From NCBI GenBank assembly GCA_913774925.1, contig CAJYKB010000047.1, forward strand, positions 22,713-86,712: DNA of 64,000 nt. The letters are read 5' to 3'. The DNA comes from an uncultured Sphingomonas sp. (GTDB lineage Bacteria; Pseudomonadota; Alphaproteobacteria; Sphingomonadales; Sphingomonadaceae). Below, piece after piece: positions 1 through 8,006 of this stretch (positions are counted from its first letter, which is position 1; each line of letters opens with the position of its first letter). Under the pieces are notes generated by a model. The model ran no database searches. It saw only the letters and a list, made by a program, of their open reading frames with translations, and was not told where the DNA came from. A program made the translations under genes and the position numbers.

Positions 1-646
1 GGCGCGTGGTCTGGTCGCGCGGGGTGATGGTGTAGCGGATGTTGGGCCGGTCGAACCCGGCGACGATCATCCCCTCGACCGGGATGCCCAGCTGCTCCAG
101 CACATCGCGCCGGGTATGCTCGTCCGCGGTCGCGGTCAGCGCGAGGCGGGGCACCTGCGGAAAGGCGTCCAGCAGCGGGCGCAGCAGGCGATAGTCGGGG
201 CGGAAGTCGTGCCCCCATTCGCTGACGCAATGCGCCTCGTCGATCGCGAACAGCGCAACGCGCCCGCGCTCCAGCAGATCGCGGAAATCACCGCCCGACG
301 CCCGCTCCGGCGCGACGTAGAGCAGGTCCAGCTCGCCATCCAGGAAACGCCCGCGCGTCTCGGCCTTGTTCTCGTCCACGCTGGTCAGCGTCGCGGCGCG
401 CAAGCCGACCGCGGTCGCCGCGCGCAGCTGGTCGTGCATCAGCGCGATCAGCGGGCTGACGACGACGCACGTCCCCTCCAGCATCGCGGAGGGCAATTGA
501 TAGCATAACGACTTGCCCGCGCCGGTCGGCATCACCGCCAGCGTGCGCTCGCCCGCGAGCACGCGCGTAACGACATCCTCCTGCACGCCGCGGAAGGCAG
601 GAAAGCCGAAGATGCGATGGAGTGTTGCGACGGGGTCGGCGACCAT
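1..646 (-). CDS. recQ: ATP-dependent DNA helicase RecQ, N-terminal part (runs off the left edge)
   Basis: About 215 residues of a RecQ-family 3'-5' DNA helicase, which unwinds recombination and stalled-fork intermediates. Translating the minus strand from the ATG at 646 gives a Walker A motif (MPTGAGKS) near residue 40, then SPLIALMHDQ, and the family's DEAH box with its RecQ-specific extension (IDEAHCVSEWGHDFRPDY). The rest of RecA lobe 2, the zinc-binding/winged-helix part and any HRDC domain lie beyond coordinate 1. The ORF track misses it because it is open at the edge. Identification is firm from the DEAH/aromatic-rich loop; full length cannot be judged. Confidence 0.93.
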   Translation of the reverse strand, partial: MVADPVATLHRIFGFPAFRGVQEDVVTRVLAGERTLAVMPTGAGKSLCYQLPSAMLEGTCVVVSPLIALMHDQLRAATAVGLRAATLTSVDENKAETRGRFLDGELDLLYVAPERASGGDFRDLLERGRVALFAIDEAHCVSEWGHDFRPDYRLLRPLLDAFPQVPRLALTATADEHTRRDVLEQLGIPVEGMIVAGFDRPNIRYTITPRDQTTR

Positions 647-728
647 TGCGGGTCATCTAGGGTTCAGGGCGTCCGGTGGCAACGCGCCAACGGGGGAACG
701 CGCAGCGCGTTTCGGGCGTACAGCGGCG

Positions 729-914
729 ATGACGCCGATCCATCGCCCTCACCCCCGCCGCAACCTGGCCCTGTTCACCTTCGGAGCGGCGGCGATGCTT
801 TCCAGCTGCAGCCGTGAGGACGAGGCCACCACGGCGGGCACCACCGCGCCGTCGCCGTATCAGACGGCCGCGGCGGCCTCCGCGCCGGGCGCGCCGGTCG
901 AGACCACGAACTGA
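729..914 (+). CDS. Small putative lipoprotein
   Basis: A 61-residue protein that I do not recognise. The ATG at 729 gives a basic N-terminus followed by a hydrophobic stretch ending in a lipobox-like LSSC at about residue 27. The mature part is then short and rich in Ala, Thr and Pro with no folded domain visible. This looks like a small secreted lipoprotein tethered to a membrane. Its stop lies two bases before the start of the acetyltransferase gene, so the two are probably co-transcribed. The longer ORF-track start at 513 overlaps recQ and is not supported. Function unknown. Confidence 0.55.
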   Translation: MTPIHRPHPRRNLALFTFGAAAMLSSCSREDEATTAGTTAPSPYQTAAAASAPGAPVETTN

Positions 915-916
915 CG

Positions 917-1189
917 ATGGAGCGCGTCCGCGACCATCGATCGGAGCAGGAATTCGTGCTGGAGGTAAGCGGCCACCGCGCCATCGCCGCCTATCAGCTG
1001 GAGGGCGATACGATCGTCTTCACCCACACCGTCGTCCCCGCGGAGATCGAGGGGCGCGGCGTCGGCAGCCGCCTGATCCGCGGCGCCCTCGACGCGGTGC
1101 GCGACCGCAGGCTGAAGGTGGTGCCGCAATGCACCTTCGTCCGCGCCTATATCGAGAAGCATCCCGAGACGCGCGACCTGCTGGCCTGA
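917..1189 (+). CDS. Small GNAT-family N-acetyltransferase (YjdJ/NATD1 type)
   Basis: A 90-residue protein matching the compact GCN5-related acetyltransferase group that includes YjdJ and NATD1. The acetyl-CoA loop is visible as EIEGRGVGSRLIRGALD at about residues 43-59, followed by a conserved C-terminal segment (VPQCTFVRAYIEKHPE). These proteins lack the first strands of full GNAT enzymes, and the substrate is not known. It starts two bases after the upstream lipoprotein gene. A telomere-like hexamer repeat and a palindromic repeat follow its stop. Confidence 0.85.
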   Translation: MERVRDHRSEQEFVLEVSGHRAIAAYQLEGDTIVFTHTVVPAEIEGRGVGSRLIRGALDAVRDRRLKVVPQCTFVRAYIEKHPETRDLLA

Positions 1190-1197
1190 TCTCATCA

Positions 1198-1236
1198 CCC
1201 TTACCCTTACCCTTACCCTTACCCTTACCCTTACCC
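1198..1236. repeat. Hexamer microsatellite (CCCTTA)n, G-quadruplex-prone on the minus strand
   Basis: Seven CCC tracts separated by TTA run without interruption, so the minus strand reads (GGGTAA)n. Four evenly spaced GGG tracts are enough for an intramolecular G-quadruplex. It lies between the convergent acetyltransferase and dcp genes, outside any supported reading frame. Confidence 0.95.
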
Positions 1237-1238
1237 TT

Positions 1239-1300
1239 CCCTCTCCCATCGGGAGAGGGAGGGAGGCGCGAAGCGCCGGAAGGGTGAGGGCGACGCGAAG
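1239..1300. repeat. Palindromic intergenic repeat, two stem-loops
   Basis: A perfect 9-bp stem with a 3-base loop (CCCTCTCCC/GGGAGAGGG, 1239-1259) is followed by a 5-bp stem (GGCGC-GAA-GCGCC, 1265-1277). It lies between the 3' ends of two convergent genes, where it could also serve as a bidirectional transcript end. There is no T-run. Confidence 0.75.
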
Positions 1301-1302
1301 CA

Positions 1303-3435
1303 TTACCCCCCGATCCGCGACCCGTCCGCGTTGAGCCCCAGATCCTTCAGCAGCGGCGCCACCTCCGGATCCTTGCCGTAGAACGCGCGGAACATCGGCG
1401 CGTAATCCTCCGTATGCCCCTTCGACAGGATCATGTCGCGGAAGCGCTGGCCGTTGGCGCGGGTCAGCCCGCCGTTCGCCTCGAACCAGGAATAGGCGTT
1501 CGCATCCAGCATCTTGGTCCACTGGTACGCGTAATAGCCGGCCGAATAGCCATTGCCCCAGATGTGGAGAAAATAGCTGGAGCGATAACGCGGCGGCACG
1601 TCGGCGACGTCGAGACCGGACGCCGCCAGCGCCTGTGCCTCGAACGCATCGGCATTGGTCGGCGCCTTGCCCGCGGGCAGCGAGTGCCACGCCATGTCGA
1701 GCTGCGACGCCGCCAGCGCCTCGCCGAAGGAATAGCCGGTATTGAACGTGGCCGCGCGCTTGATCTTGTCGACCAGCGCCTGCGGGATCGGCTGCCCGGT
1801 GCGGTAATCGACCGCATAATGCGCGAGCACCTTGGGATCGAGCGCCCAATGCTCGTTGAACTGCGACGGGAACTCGACGAAGTCACGCGCGGTGTTGGTG
1901 CCCGATACGCTGGGATAGGTCTGGTTCGCGAACAGCCCGTGCAGCGCATGGCCGAACTCGTGGAACATGGTCGTCACGTCGTCGAACGTGATGAGCGCGG
2001 GCTGGCCGGCGGCGGGCTTGGTGAAGTTGCCGACGTTGTAGATCACCGGCTTCGTCCCCAGCAGCTTCGACTGGTTGACGAAGTTCGACATCCACGCGCC
2101 ACCGTTCTTGTTGTCGCGCTTCCAGTAATCGAAGAACATCAGCCCCAACGGCTGGCCGTTCTCCTCGAACACCTCATAGACCATGACGTCGCTCTGCCAC
2201 ACGGGCAGGTCGGTGCGCTTCTTGAAGGTGATGCCGTACAGCTGGGTCGCGGCATAGAAGACGCCGTCCTCCAGCACCTTGTCGATCCGGAAATACGGCT
2301 TCAGCTCGTCCTGGTTCAGGTCGTAGCGCGCCTTGCGCAGCTTCTCCGAGTAGAAGTCCCAGTCCCACGGCTTCAGCGCGACATCGCCGGCCGCCGCCTT
2401 GATCTGCTCCTGAAGCTCGGCCGCCTCGCGCTTCTGTTCGACCGACACCGCGCCCGCGATCTGGCGCAGGAAGCTCTGCGCGGTCTGCGGCGTCTTCGCC
2501 ATCTGGTCGGCCAGCTTGTAATCGGCCCAGCTCGCGAACCCCAGCAGCTTCGCCTTCTGCGCGCGCAGGTCGGCGATCCGCAGCAGCGTGGCGCGCGTGT
2601 CGTTGGCGTCGCCCTTCTCCGCACGCCTCCAGCTCGCCTCGAACAAGGCCTGCCGCGTGGCGCGATCGGTCAGCTGCGCCAGCGCGGGCTGCTGCGTCGT
2701 GTTCTGGAGCGACAGGACGTACTTGCCCGGCAGTCCGCGCGCCTGCGCATCGGCCGCAGCCGCCGCGATCTCCGCATCCGACAGCCCGGCGAGCTTCGCC
2801 TTGTCGTCGACCACCAGCGCCCCCGCCTTGGCCGCGGCGAGCAGGCGCTGCTTGAAATCCGTCTCCAGCGTCGACAGCTGCCCGTTGACGTCGCGCAGCG
2901 CCTTCTGGTCGGCGGACGACAGCTGCGCCCCGGCGCGCACCATCTTGTCATAGGTCAGCGTCAGCACCATGGACTGCTCGGGCGTCAGCCCCAACGACGC
3001 CTGGCGATCGTGGAGCGACTTCACCCGTGCGAACAGCCGCGCATCCTGGTTGATCGCATCGCGGTGCGCTGACTGGAGCGGGGCCAGCTCCGCCTCGGCC
3101 TTCTGGAGCACCGGGTTGGTATTGGCGCCGTTGACCCCGCTGAACGCATTGTCCGCGCGCTCCAGCAATTGGCCCGAGCGCTCCAGCGCGGCGATCGTGT
3201 TGTCGAAGGTCGGCGCGGCGCGGTCGTTCGCGATCCGCGCCACCTCGGCGCGCTGCTCCGCCATGCCGGCCTTGATGGCCGGCAGGTAATCATCGTCCTT
3301 GATCCGGTCGAAGGGCGGCGCCTGATACGGCAGCGTGCTCGGCTTCGCGAAAGGGTTGGTGGCCGGCAGCGTCTGGGCCGTCGCGGTGGTGGTCATCAGC
3401 GCCACGGACATGGTGGCGGCAAACAGCGAACGCAT
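1303..3435 (-). CDS. dcp: M3-family peptidyl-dipeptidase with signal peptide
   Basis: A 710-residue zinc metallopeptidase of the thimet oligopeptidase family (M3), most like peptidyl-dipeptidase Dcp, which removes C-terminal dipeptides from peptides. The start is set at the ATG at 3435 rather than the ORF-track start because it follows an AAGGAG ribosome-binding site and opens a classical signal peptide (MRSLFAATMSVALMTTTATAQ), implying periplasmic location. The zinc-binding HEFGH motif is in MFHEFGHALHGLF, and the typical C-terminal FYGKDPEVAPLL is present. The upstream codons in the ORF track belong to a palindromic repeat. Confidence 0.92.
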   Translation of the reverse strand: MRSLFAATMSVALMTTTATAQTLPATNPFAKPSTLPYQAPPFDRIKDDDYLPAIKAGMAEQRAEVARIANDRAAPTFDNTIAALERSGQLLERADNAFSGVNGANTNPVLQKAEAELAPLQSAHRDAINQDARLFARVKSLHDRQASLGLTPEQSMVLTLTYDKMVRAGAQLSSADQKALRDVNGQLSTLETDFKQRLLAAAKAGALVVDDKAKLAGLSDAEIAAAAADAQARGLPGKYVLSLQNTTQQPALAQLTDRATRQALFEASWRRAEKGDANDTRATLLRIADLRAQKAKLLGFASWADYKLADQMAKTPQTAQSFLRQIAGAVSVEQKREAAELQEQIKAAAGDVALKPWDWDFYSEKLRKARYDLNQDELKPYFRIDKVLEDGVFYAATQLYGITFKKRTDLPVWQSDVMVYEVFEENGQPLGLMFFDYWKRDNKNGGAWMSNFVNQSKLLGTKPVIYNVGNFTKPAAGQPALITFDDVTTMFHEFGHALHGLFANQTYPSVSGTNTARDFVEFPSQFNEHWALDPKVLAHYAVDYRTGQPIPQALVDKIKRAATFNTGYSFGEALAASQLDMAWHSLPAGKAPTNADAFEAQALAASGLDVADVPPRYRSSYFLHIWGNGYSAGYYAYQWTKMLDANAYSWFEANGGLTRANGQRFRDMILSKGHTEDYAPMFRAFYGKDPEVAPLLKDLGLNADGSRIGG

Positions 3436-3534
3436 TGAAACTCCTTGAAACCCTGGTGCAGCGCTGTGCACGTGACGCAATGATGCGGCAAGGGGGCTGT
3501 CGTATCGCTGAATGGCTTCGGGCGAAGAAGATTG

Positions 3535-3672
3535 GTTCACGCGGAGGCGCGGAGGCTCGGAGGTGTCTTGCCCCCGGGCCACTTGTCCGCGGCAGCGACA
3601 AACCGGGTCCTTGTCTTCCGATACAAAGGTTCCGCGCGGGACACCTCCACGTCTCCGCGCCTCCGCGTGAAC
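3535..3672. repeat. Long inverted-repeat element, copy 1
   Basis: Two arms of about 34 bases (3535-3568 and 3639-3672) are reverse complements with about four mismatches. Each carries the core CGCGGAGGCGCGGAG, and they flank about 70 bases of spacer. The right arm ends directly against the stop codon of the ABC exporter gene. A related element lies at 37847-38051. Spurious ORFs here encode the TRRRGDAE/APPREP-type peptides often seen in translated versions of this repeat class. Confidence 0.85.
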
Positions 3673-5496
3673 CTAGACAGCCACTTCCGCATCCACCCCG
3701 GCTGCGCGTTCGGCGGCCTGGCGCATCCACATCTCCGCATACAGCCCGCCCGCCGCCAGCAAAGCCGCATGCGTGCCGCGTTCGACCACGCGCCCGGCCT
3801 CCAGCACCACGATCTGGTCGGCGTGGACGATCGTCGACAGCCGGTGCGCGATCACGATCGTGGTGCGCCCGCGCTCGATCGCCTGGAGCGTCTCCATGAT
3901 CTCGCCCTCGGTCCGGCTGTCGAGCGCGCTGGTCGCCTCGTCCAGGATCAGGATGGGCGGGTCTTTCAGCAGCGTGCGCGCGATCGCGACGCGCTGCTTC
4001 TCGCCGCCCGACAGCTTCAGCCCGCGCTCGCCGACGCGCGTGGCATAGCCGTCCGCCTGCCGCTCGATGAAGCCCGCGATCGCAGCGCCCCGCGCAGCCC
4101 GCTCGATCGCCGCCTGATCCGCCCCCTCGCGGCCATAGGCGATGTTGTAACCGATCGTGTCGTTGAACAGCACCGTATCCTGCGGCACGATTCCGATCGC
4201 GGCGCGCAGGGAATCCTGCGTCACCTGCGCGATATCCTGCCCGTCGATCGTCACGCGACCCGAATTGACGTCGTAGAAGCGATACATCAGCCGCGCGAGC
4301 GTCGATTTTCCCGCCCCGGACGGCCCCACCACGGCCAATGTCGACCCCGCCGGCACGTCCAGATCGATCCCCTTCAGGATCTCCGCGCCCGCATCATAGC
4401 CGAAATGCACGTTGTGGAACCGCACATGGCCGTTGCGGATCGCCAATGGCGCGGCATCGGGCGCATCCACCACCTCCGATGGCGTATCGATCAGGTCGAA
4501 CATCGCGCCCATGTCGATCACGCCCTGCCGGATCGTGCGATACACCATACCCAGAAGGTCGAGCGGACGGAACAGTTGCGACAATAGCGTCGACACCAGC
4601 ACCACATTGCCCGCGGTGAACCGCCCTTGGCTCCACCCCCAGGCGACCCAGGCCATGCCCGCTCCCAGCATCAGGTTGGTGATCGCCGCCTGCCCGATGT
4701 TGAGCCACGCCAGGCTGTTCTCGCTCTTCACCGCGGCGTTGGCATAGGCGCGCATCGCCGCATCGTAGCGTCTGGCCTCGCGCTCCTCCGCACCGAAATA
4801 CTTCACCGTCTCGAAATTCAGCAGCGAATCGACCGCATGCGCTACCGCGCCGGTGTCGAGATCGTTCATCCGCTCGCGCAGGCTGGCGCGCCAGTCGGTC
4901 ACCATCCGGGTGAACCAGATATAGACCGCGACCATCACCACCGTCGCGGCGACCAGCGGCCAGCCGAACTTCACCTGGAAGATGCCGAGCACCAGCGCCA
5001 GTTCCAGCACCGTCGGCGCGATGTTGAACAGGAGGAAATACAGCATCGTATCGATGCTCTTGGTGCCGCGTTCCACCACCTTCGTCACCGCGCCCGTGCG
5101 CCGCTCCAGATGGAAGCGCAGCGACAACCGATGCAGGTGACGGAAGACGCGCGCCGCCAGCCGCCGAGTCGCCTCCTGCCCGACTCGCTCGAACACCGTG
5201 TTGCGCAGATTGTCGAACAGCGTGCTGCCGAAGCGCGCCGCGGCATAGCCGACGACCAGCAACACGATCAGCGACACCGGCGTCGTCGGCACCGTCATCC
5301 CGTCGACCGCGCCCTGCAGCGCGAACGGCGCGCCATAGACCTGCACCAGCTTCGACGCGATCACGAGCGTCATCGCGCCGACCACGCGCAGCTTCATCCC
5401 CGGCGCGTCGGAGGGCCACAGATCGGGGAGGAAGCGCCGCAGCGTCGGCAGCAGCGGACGTTCGACGGAGGCGGAGGTAGCGGAGAGCGGCGGCAT
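3673..5496 (-). CDS. Atm1/ABCB7-type ABC exporter (fused membrane and ATPase domains)
   Basis: A 607-residue half-transporter with an N-terminal six-helix exporter domain and a C-terminal ATPase. The ATPase has Walker A (VVGPSGAGKST), signature LSGGEKQRVAIARTLL, Walker B ILILDEATSALD and the H-loop IVIAHRLST. The membrane part has NIAPTVLELALV, the conserved NxxPTxxE segment that lines the glutathione pocket in Atm1 proteins. The structurally characterised NaAtm1 is from the related genus Novosphingobium. Family members export glutathione-linked sulfur compounds for Fe-S assembly or heavy-metal tolerance from the inner membrane. It appears to be monocistronic. The 3' end abuts an inverted repeat. 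Confidence 0.93.
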   Translation of the reverse strand: MPPLSATSASVERPLLPTLRRFLPDLWPSDAPGMKLRVVGAMTLVIASKLVQVYGAPFALQGAVDGMTVPTTPVSLIVLLVVGYAAARFGSTLFDNLRNTVFERVGQEATRRLAARVFRHLHRLSLRFHLERRTGAVTKVVERGTKSIDTMLYFLLFNIAPTVLELALVLGIFQVKFGWPLVAATVVMVAVYIWFTRMVTDWRASLRERMNDLDTGAVAHAVDSLLNFETVKYFGAEEREARRYDAAMRAYANAAVKSENSLAWLNIGQAAITNLMLGAGMAWVAWGWSQGRFTAGNVVLVSTLLSQLFRPLDLLGMVYRTIRQGVIDMGAMFDLIDTPSEVVDAPDAAPLAIRNGHVRFHNVHFGYDAGAEILKGIDLDVPAGSTLAVVGPSGAGKSTLARLMYRFYDVNSGRVTIDGQDIAQVTQDSLRAAIGIVPQDTVLFNDTIGYNIAYGREGADQAAIERAARGAAIAGFIERQADGYATRVGERGLKLSGGEKQRVAIARTLLKDPPILILDEATSALDSRTEGEIMETLQAIERGRTTIVIAHRLSTIVHADQIVVLEAGRVVERGTHAALLAAGGLYAEMWMRQAAERAAGVDAEVAV

Positions 5497-5624
5497 GAAG
5501 CCGCGATGTCGGGGTCACGGCACGCGGCGTCAACCTCGCCCCATAACGGCACAATCGGATGCACGGAACGCGGGCGCCGTCAATGCGTATTTACAGAACG
5601 AATTCATTGGGATGGGAGGCATCG

Positions 5625-5858
5625 GTGGAGCCGGTCTTCTTCGTCATGGCGATCATGGGGTGCGCGGACGGCGCGTCGGGTTGCATGCAGGCGCGGGTCG
5701 AGCCCGCACGCTACGCGACCATCCAGCAATGTCAGGCGGCGATGCCCGCGGCGCTGACCCGCAGCACCGACATCGACTATCCCGTCGTCACCGCAGCATG
5801 TCAGCGCAACGGCCTTCAGATGGCGGATAATTCCGCCGTTAAGCGCGCCGGGCGGTGA
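5625..5858 (+). CDS. Small hypothetical protein with cysteine-rich N-terminus
   Basis: A 77-residue protein of unknown function. I prefer the GTG at 5625 because a GGGAGG ribosome-binding site precedes it and it places a hydrophobic stretch (VFFVMAIMGC) at the very N-terminus. That stretch could be an uncleaved or lipoprotein-like signal. Downstream are ARYATIQQCQAAMPA and a final Cys in VTAACQRNG, so several cysteines could form disulfides after export. The ATG at 5559 is an alternative. The last 20 bases overlap the 3' end of ubiG on the other strand. Confidence 0.55.
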   Translation: MEPVFFVMAIMGCADGASGCMQARVEPARYATIQQCQAAMPAALTRSTDIDYPVVTAACQRNGLQMADNSAVKRAGR

Positions 5859-6585
5859 GGAAATAGTCCAGCGCGGTCGACGCTCCGAGCGCAAATCCGC
5901 TCGTTCCCAGCGTCAGGCCGGTAATGTCGACCACCTCCAATCCGCTGTCCTGTACCAGCAGGCTCAGTTCGTCCGGCGTCAGGAACTTGTCCCAGTCGTG
6001 CGTACCGCGCGGGATCTGGCCGCTCAGCTCCGCCCCCTCGACCAGCGCCACGCGCGACAGCCACGTCCTGTTGGGCGTGCTCATCACCAGCAGCCCCCCC
6101 GGCACCACCGATGCCGCGAGCGCCGCGACGAACGTGCGCGGATCGGCGACGTGCTCCACCACCTCCATCGAGGTCACGAGGTCGAACGTCTCCCCCGCCA
6201 CCGCCTCGACCCCGCCGGCGCGATAGTCGATCGCCAGCCCCCCGCTCTCGGCGTGCGCGCGCGCCACCGCGATGCTCTCCGCCGCGGCATCGACCGCGGT
6301 CACGCGCGCGCCCAGCCGCGCCAGCGGCTCCGCCAGCAGCCCCGCGCCGCACCCCATGTCCAGCGCGCGCCGCCCTGCCAGCGGGGTGAAGGAGCGATCG
6401 TCCAGATCCCAGTGCCGGTCGATTGCCGCACGAATATAGCGCAGCCGCGCCGGGTTCAGCCGGTGGAGCATCGCCGACGAGCCCTTGGGATCCCACCATT
6501 CCTGCGCCAGCTTGCCGAAATGCGCGGCCTCACCCGCCACGATCGAGGGGTGGGTGGTGTCGGTTGTTACGCTTGCGTCGGTCAT
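5839..6585 (-). CDS. ubiG: Bifunctional 3-demethylubiquinol 3-O-methyltransferase / 2-polyprenyl-6-hydroxyphenol methylase UbiG
   Basis: A 248-residue class I SAM-dependent methyltransferase that performs both O-methylation steps of ubiquinone biosynthesis. The SAM-binding motif LDMGCGAGLLAEPLA is at about residues 75-88, followed by VTAVDAAAE. The family's N-terminal AHFGKLAQEWWDPKG and C-terminal HDWDKFLTPDEL segments are both present. Length is normal. It is divergent from lysC with only about 50 bases between them, so their promoters must overlap. A UbiH-family hydroxylase of the same pathway lies at 50.1-51.3 kb. Confidence 0.96.
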   Translation of the reverse strand: MTDASVTTDTTHPSIVAGEAAHFGKLAQEWWDPKGSSAMLHRLNPARLRYIRAAIDRHWDLDDRSFTPLAGRRALDMGCGAGLLAEPLARLGARVTAVDAAAESIAVARAHAESGGLAIDYRAGGVEAVAGETFDLVTSMEVVEHVADPRTFVAALAASVVPGGLLVMSTPNRTWLSRVALVEGAELSGQIPRGTHDWDKFLTPDELSLLVQDSGLEVVDITGLTLGTSGFALGASTALDYFLTARRA

Positions 6586-6637
6586 GCGCGCTTCCTATCA
6601 GGGCGCCCCCTCCACCCCAAGGCGTTTGGACAGATCA

Positions 6638-7909
6638 GTGGCGCGCATCGTCATGAAATTCGGCGGCACCTCGATGGCCGGGATCGAGCGTATCCGCTCC
6701 GTCGCCGCCCGGGTGAAGCGCGAGGCCGACGCCGGTAACGAGGTGGCGGTCGTCGTCTCCGCGATGGCGGGCGAAACCGACCGCCTCGTCGGATTCTGCC
6801 GCGAGGCGTCGCCACTGTACGATCCGCGCGAATATGACGTCGTCGTCGCCGCGGGCGAGCAGATCACCAGCGGCCTCCTGGCGATCGCGCTCCAGGCGAT
6901 CGGGGTCGAGGCGCGCTCGTGGCTCGGCTGGCAGCTGCCGATCAACACCGACGACGCCTTCGCCAAGGCGCGCATCGGCACGATCGATACCGATGCGCTT
7001 ATCGCCAGCATGGCATCGGGCGCGGTCGCGGTGATCCCCGGGTTTCAGGGGATGAACGCCGACGGCCGCATCACCACGCTGGGCCGCGGCGGGTCGGACA
7101 CGTCCGCGGTCGCGGTGGCGGCGGCGGTGAAGGCGGATCGCTGCGACATCTACACCGACGTCGACGGCGTCTATACCACCGATCCCCGCATCGTGCCGCG
7201 CGCGCGCAAGCTGGTGAAGGTGACGTACGAGGAGATGCTGGAACTGGCGAGCGTGGGGGCCAAGGTGCTCCAGACGCGCTCGGTCGGGCTGGCGATGAAG
7301 GAAAAGGTCCGCGTCCAGGTGCTGTCGTCGTTCACCGGCGAGGATGCACCGATGGCGGACACCCTGCCCGGAACGATGATCGTGGGCGAAGAGGAGATCG
7401 ACGACGTGGAACGCCAGCTCATCACCGGCATCGCGCACGACAAGAACGAGGCGAAGATCACGCTGACCAGCGTGCCCGACAAGCCCGGCTCGGTCGCCGC
7501 GATCTTCGAGCCGTTGTCGTCGGCGAACATCAACGTCGACATGATTATCCAGAACATCGCGCACCGCAGCAGCGGGTCGGCCAGCGCGACCGACGTGACC
7601 TTCACCGTCCCCGCCGCCGACCTGCCGCGCTCGATCGAGGCGCTCAACCAGGCGCGGGAGTCGATCGGCTTCGGCGAGCTGGTCCACGACACCCGCGTCG
7701 CGAAGATCAGCGTCGTCGGCGTCGGCATGCGCAGCCACGCGGGCGTCGCCAGCACGATGTTCACGACGCTCGGTGCACGCGGGATCAACATCCAGGCGAT
7801 CTCCACCAGCGAGATCAAGGTGTCGGTGCTGATCCACGAGGACGAGACCGAGCTGGCGGTCCGCGTCCTCCACACCGCCTACGGTCTGGACGCGGACGAG
7901 GCGGCGTAA
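6638..7909 (+). CDS. lysC: Aspartate kinase
   Basis: A 423-residue aspartokinase, the first step of the aspartate pathway to lysine, threonine, methionine and diaminopimelate. The kinase signature KFGGTSMAG is at residues 7-15, with GRGGSDTSAVA and TDVDGVYTTDPR following in the catalytic domain. Two ACT regulatory domains occupy the C-terminal third (ITLTSVPDKPGSVA and ISVVGVGMRSHAGVA), as expected for an enzyme under lysine/threonine feedback control. The GTG at 6638 gives the usual N-terminus (ARIVMKFGG). The ORF-track start at 6485 overlaps ubiG and is rejected. A stem-loop follows the stop. Confidence 0.95.
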   Translation: MARIVMKFGGTSMAGIERIRSVAARVKREADAGNEVAVVVSAMAGETDRLVGFCREASPLYDPREYDVVVAAGEQITSGLLAIALQAIGVEARSWLGWQLPINTDDAFAKARIGTIDTDALIASMASGAVAVIPGFQGMNADGRITTLGRGGSDTSAVAVAAAVKADRCDIYTDVDGVYTTDPRIVPRARKLVKVTYEEMLELASVGAKVLQTRSVGLAMKEKVRVQVLSSFTGEDAPMADTLPGTMIVGEEEIDDVERQLITGIAHDKNEAKITLTSVPDKPGSVAAIFEPLSSANINVDMIIQNIAHRSSGSASATDVTFTVPAADLPRSIEALNQARESIGFGELVHDTRVAKISVVGVGMRSHAGVASTMFTTLGARGINIQAISTSEIKVSVLIHEDETELAVRVLHTAYGLDADEAA

Positions 7910-7916
7910 TCGACGT

Positions 7917-7936
7917 GCTCCTGCGCACGCAGGAGC
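7917..7936 (+). terminator. Stem-loop after lysC
   Basis: A perfect 9-bp stem with a 2-base loop (GCTCCTGCG-CA-CGCAGGAGC) starts seven bases after the lysC stop. There is no T-run, so it may end or stabilise the transcript rather than act as a classical intrinsic terminator. Confidence 0.5.
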
Positions 7937-7980
7937 CCAGGGTTCCAAGCACAACGGACGTTGCTCTGTCTGGCCCTGGC

Positions 7981-7998
7981 TTCCGGCGTTCGCCGGAA
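7981..7998. repeat. Short palindrome in the lysC/glycosyltransferase gap
   Basis: TTCCGGCG-TT-CGCCGGAA is a perfect 8-bp hairpin located just beyond the 3' end of the minus-strand glycosyltransferase gene. It could be that gene's transcript end or a member of the dispersed palindromic repeats in the window. Confidence 0.5.
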
Positions 7999-8006
7999 CA
8001 CGGAGG

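Noticed and set aside
1198-1236. Eukaryote-type telomere repeat
   Set aside because: The unit is TAAGGG/CCCTTA, not TTAGGG in any rotation, and it lies in the chromosome interior between two bacterial genes.
3290-3899. Several TRRRGDAE/APPREP-type ORFs
   Set aside because: They are translations of the inverted repeat, not conserved proteins.
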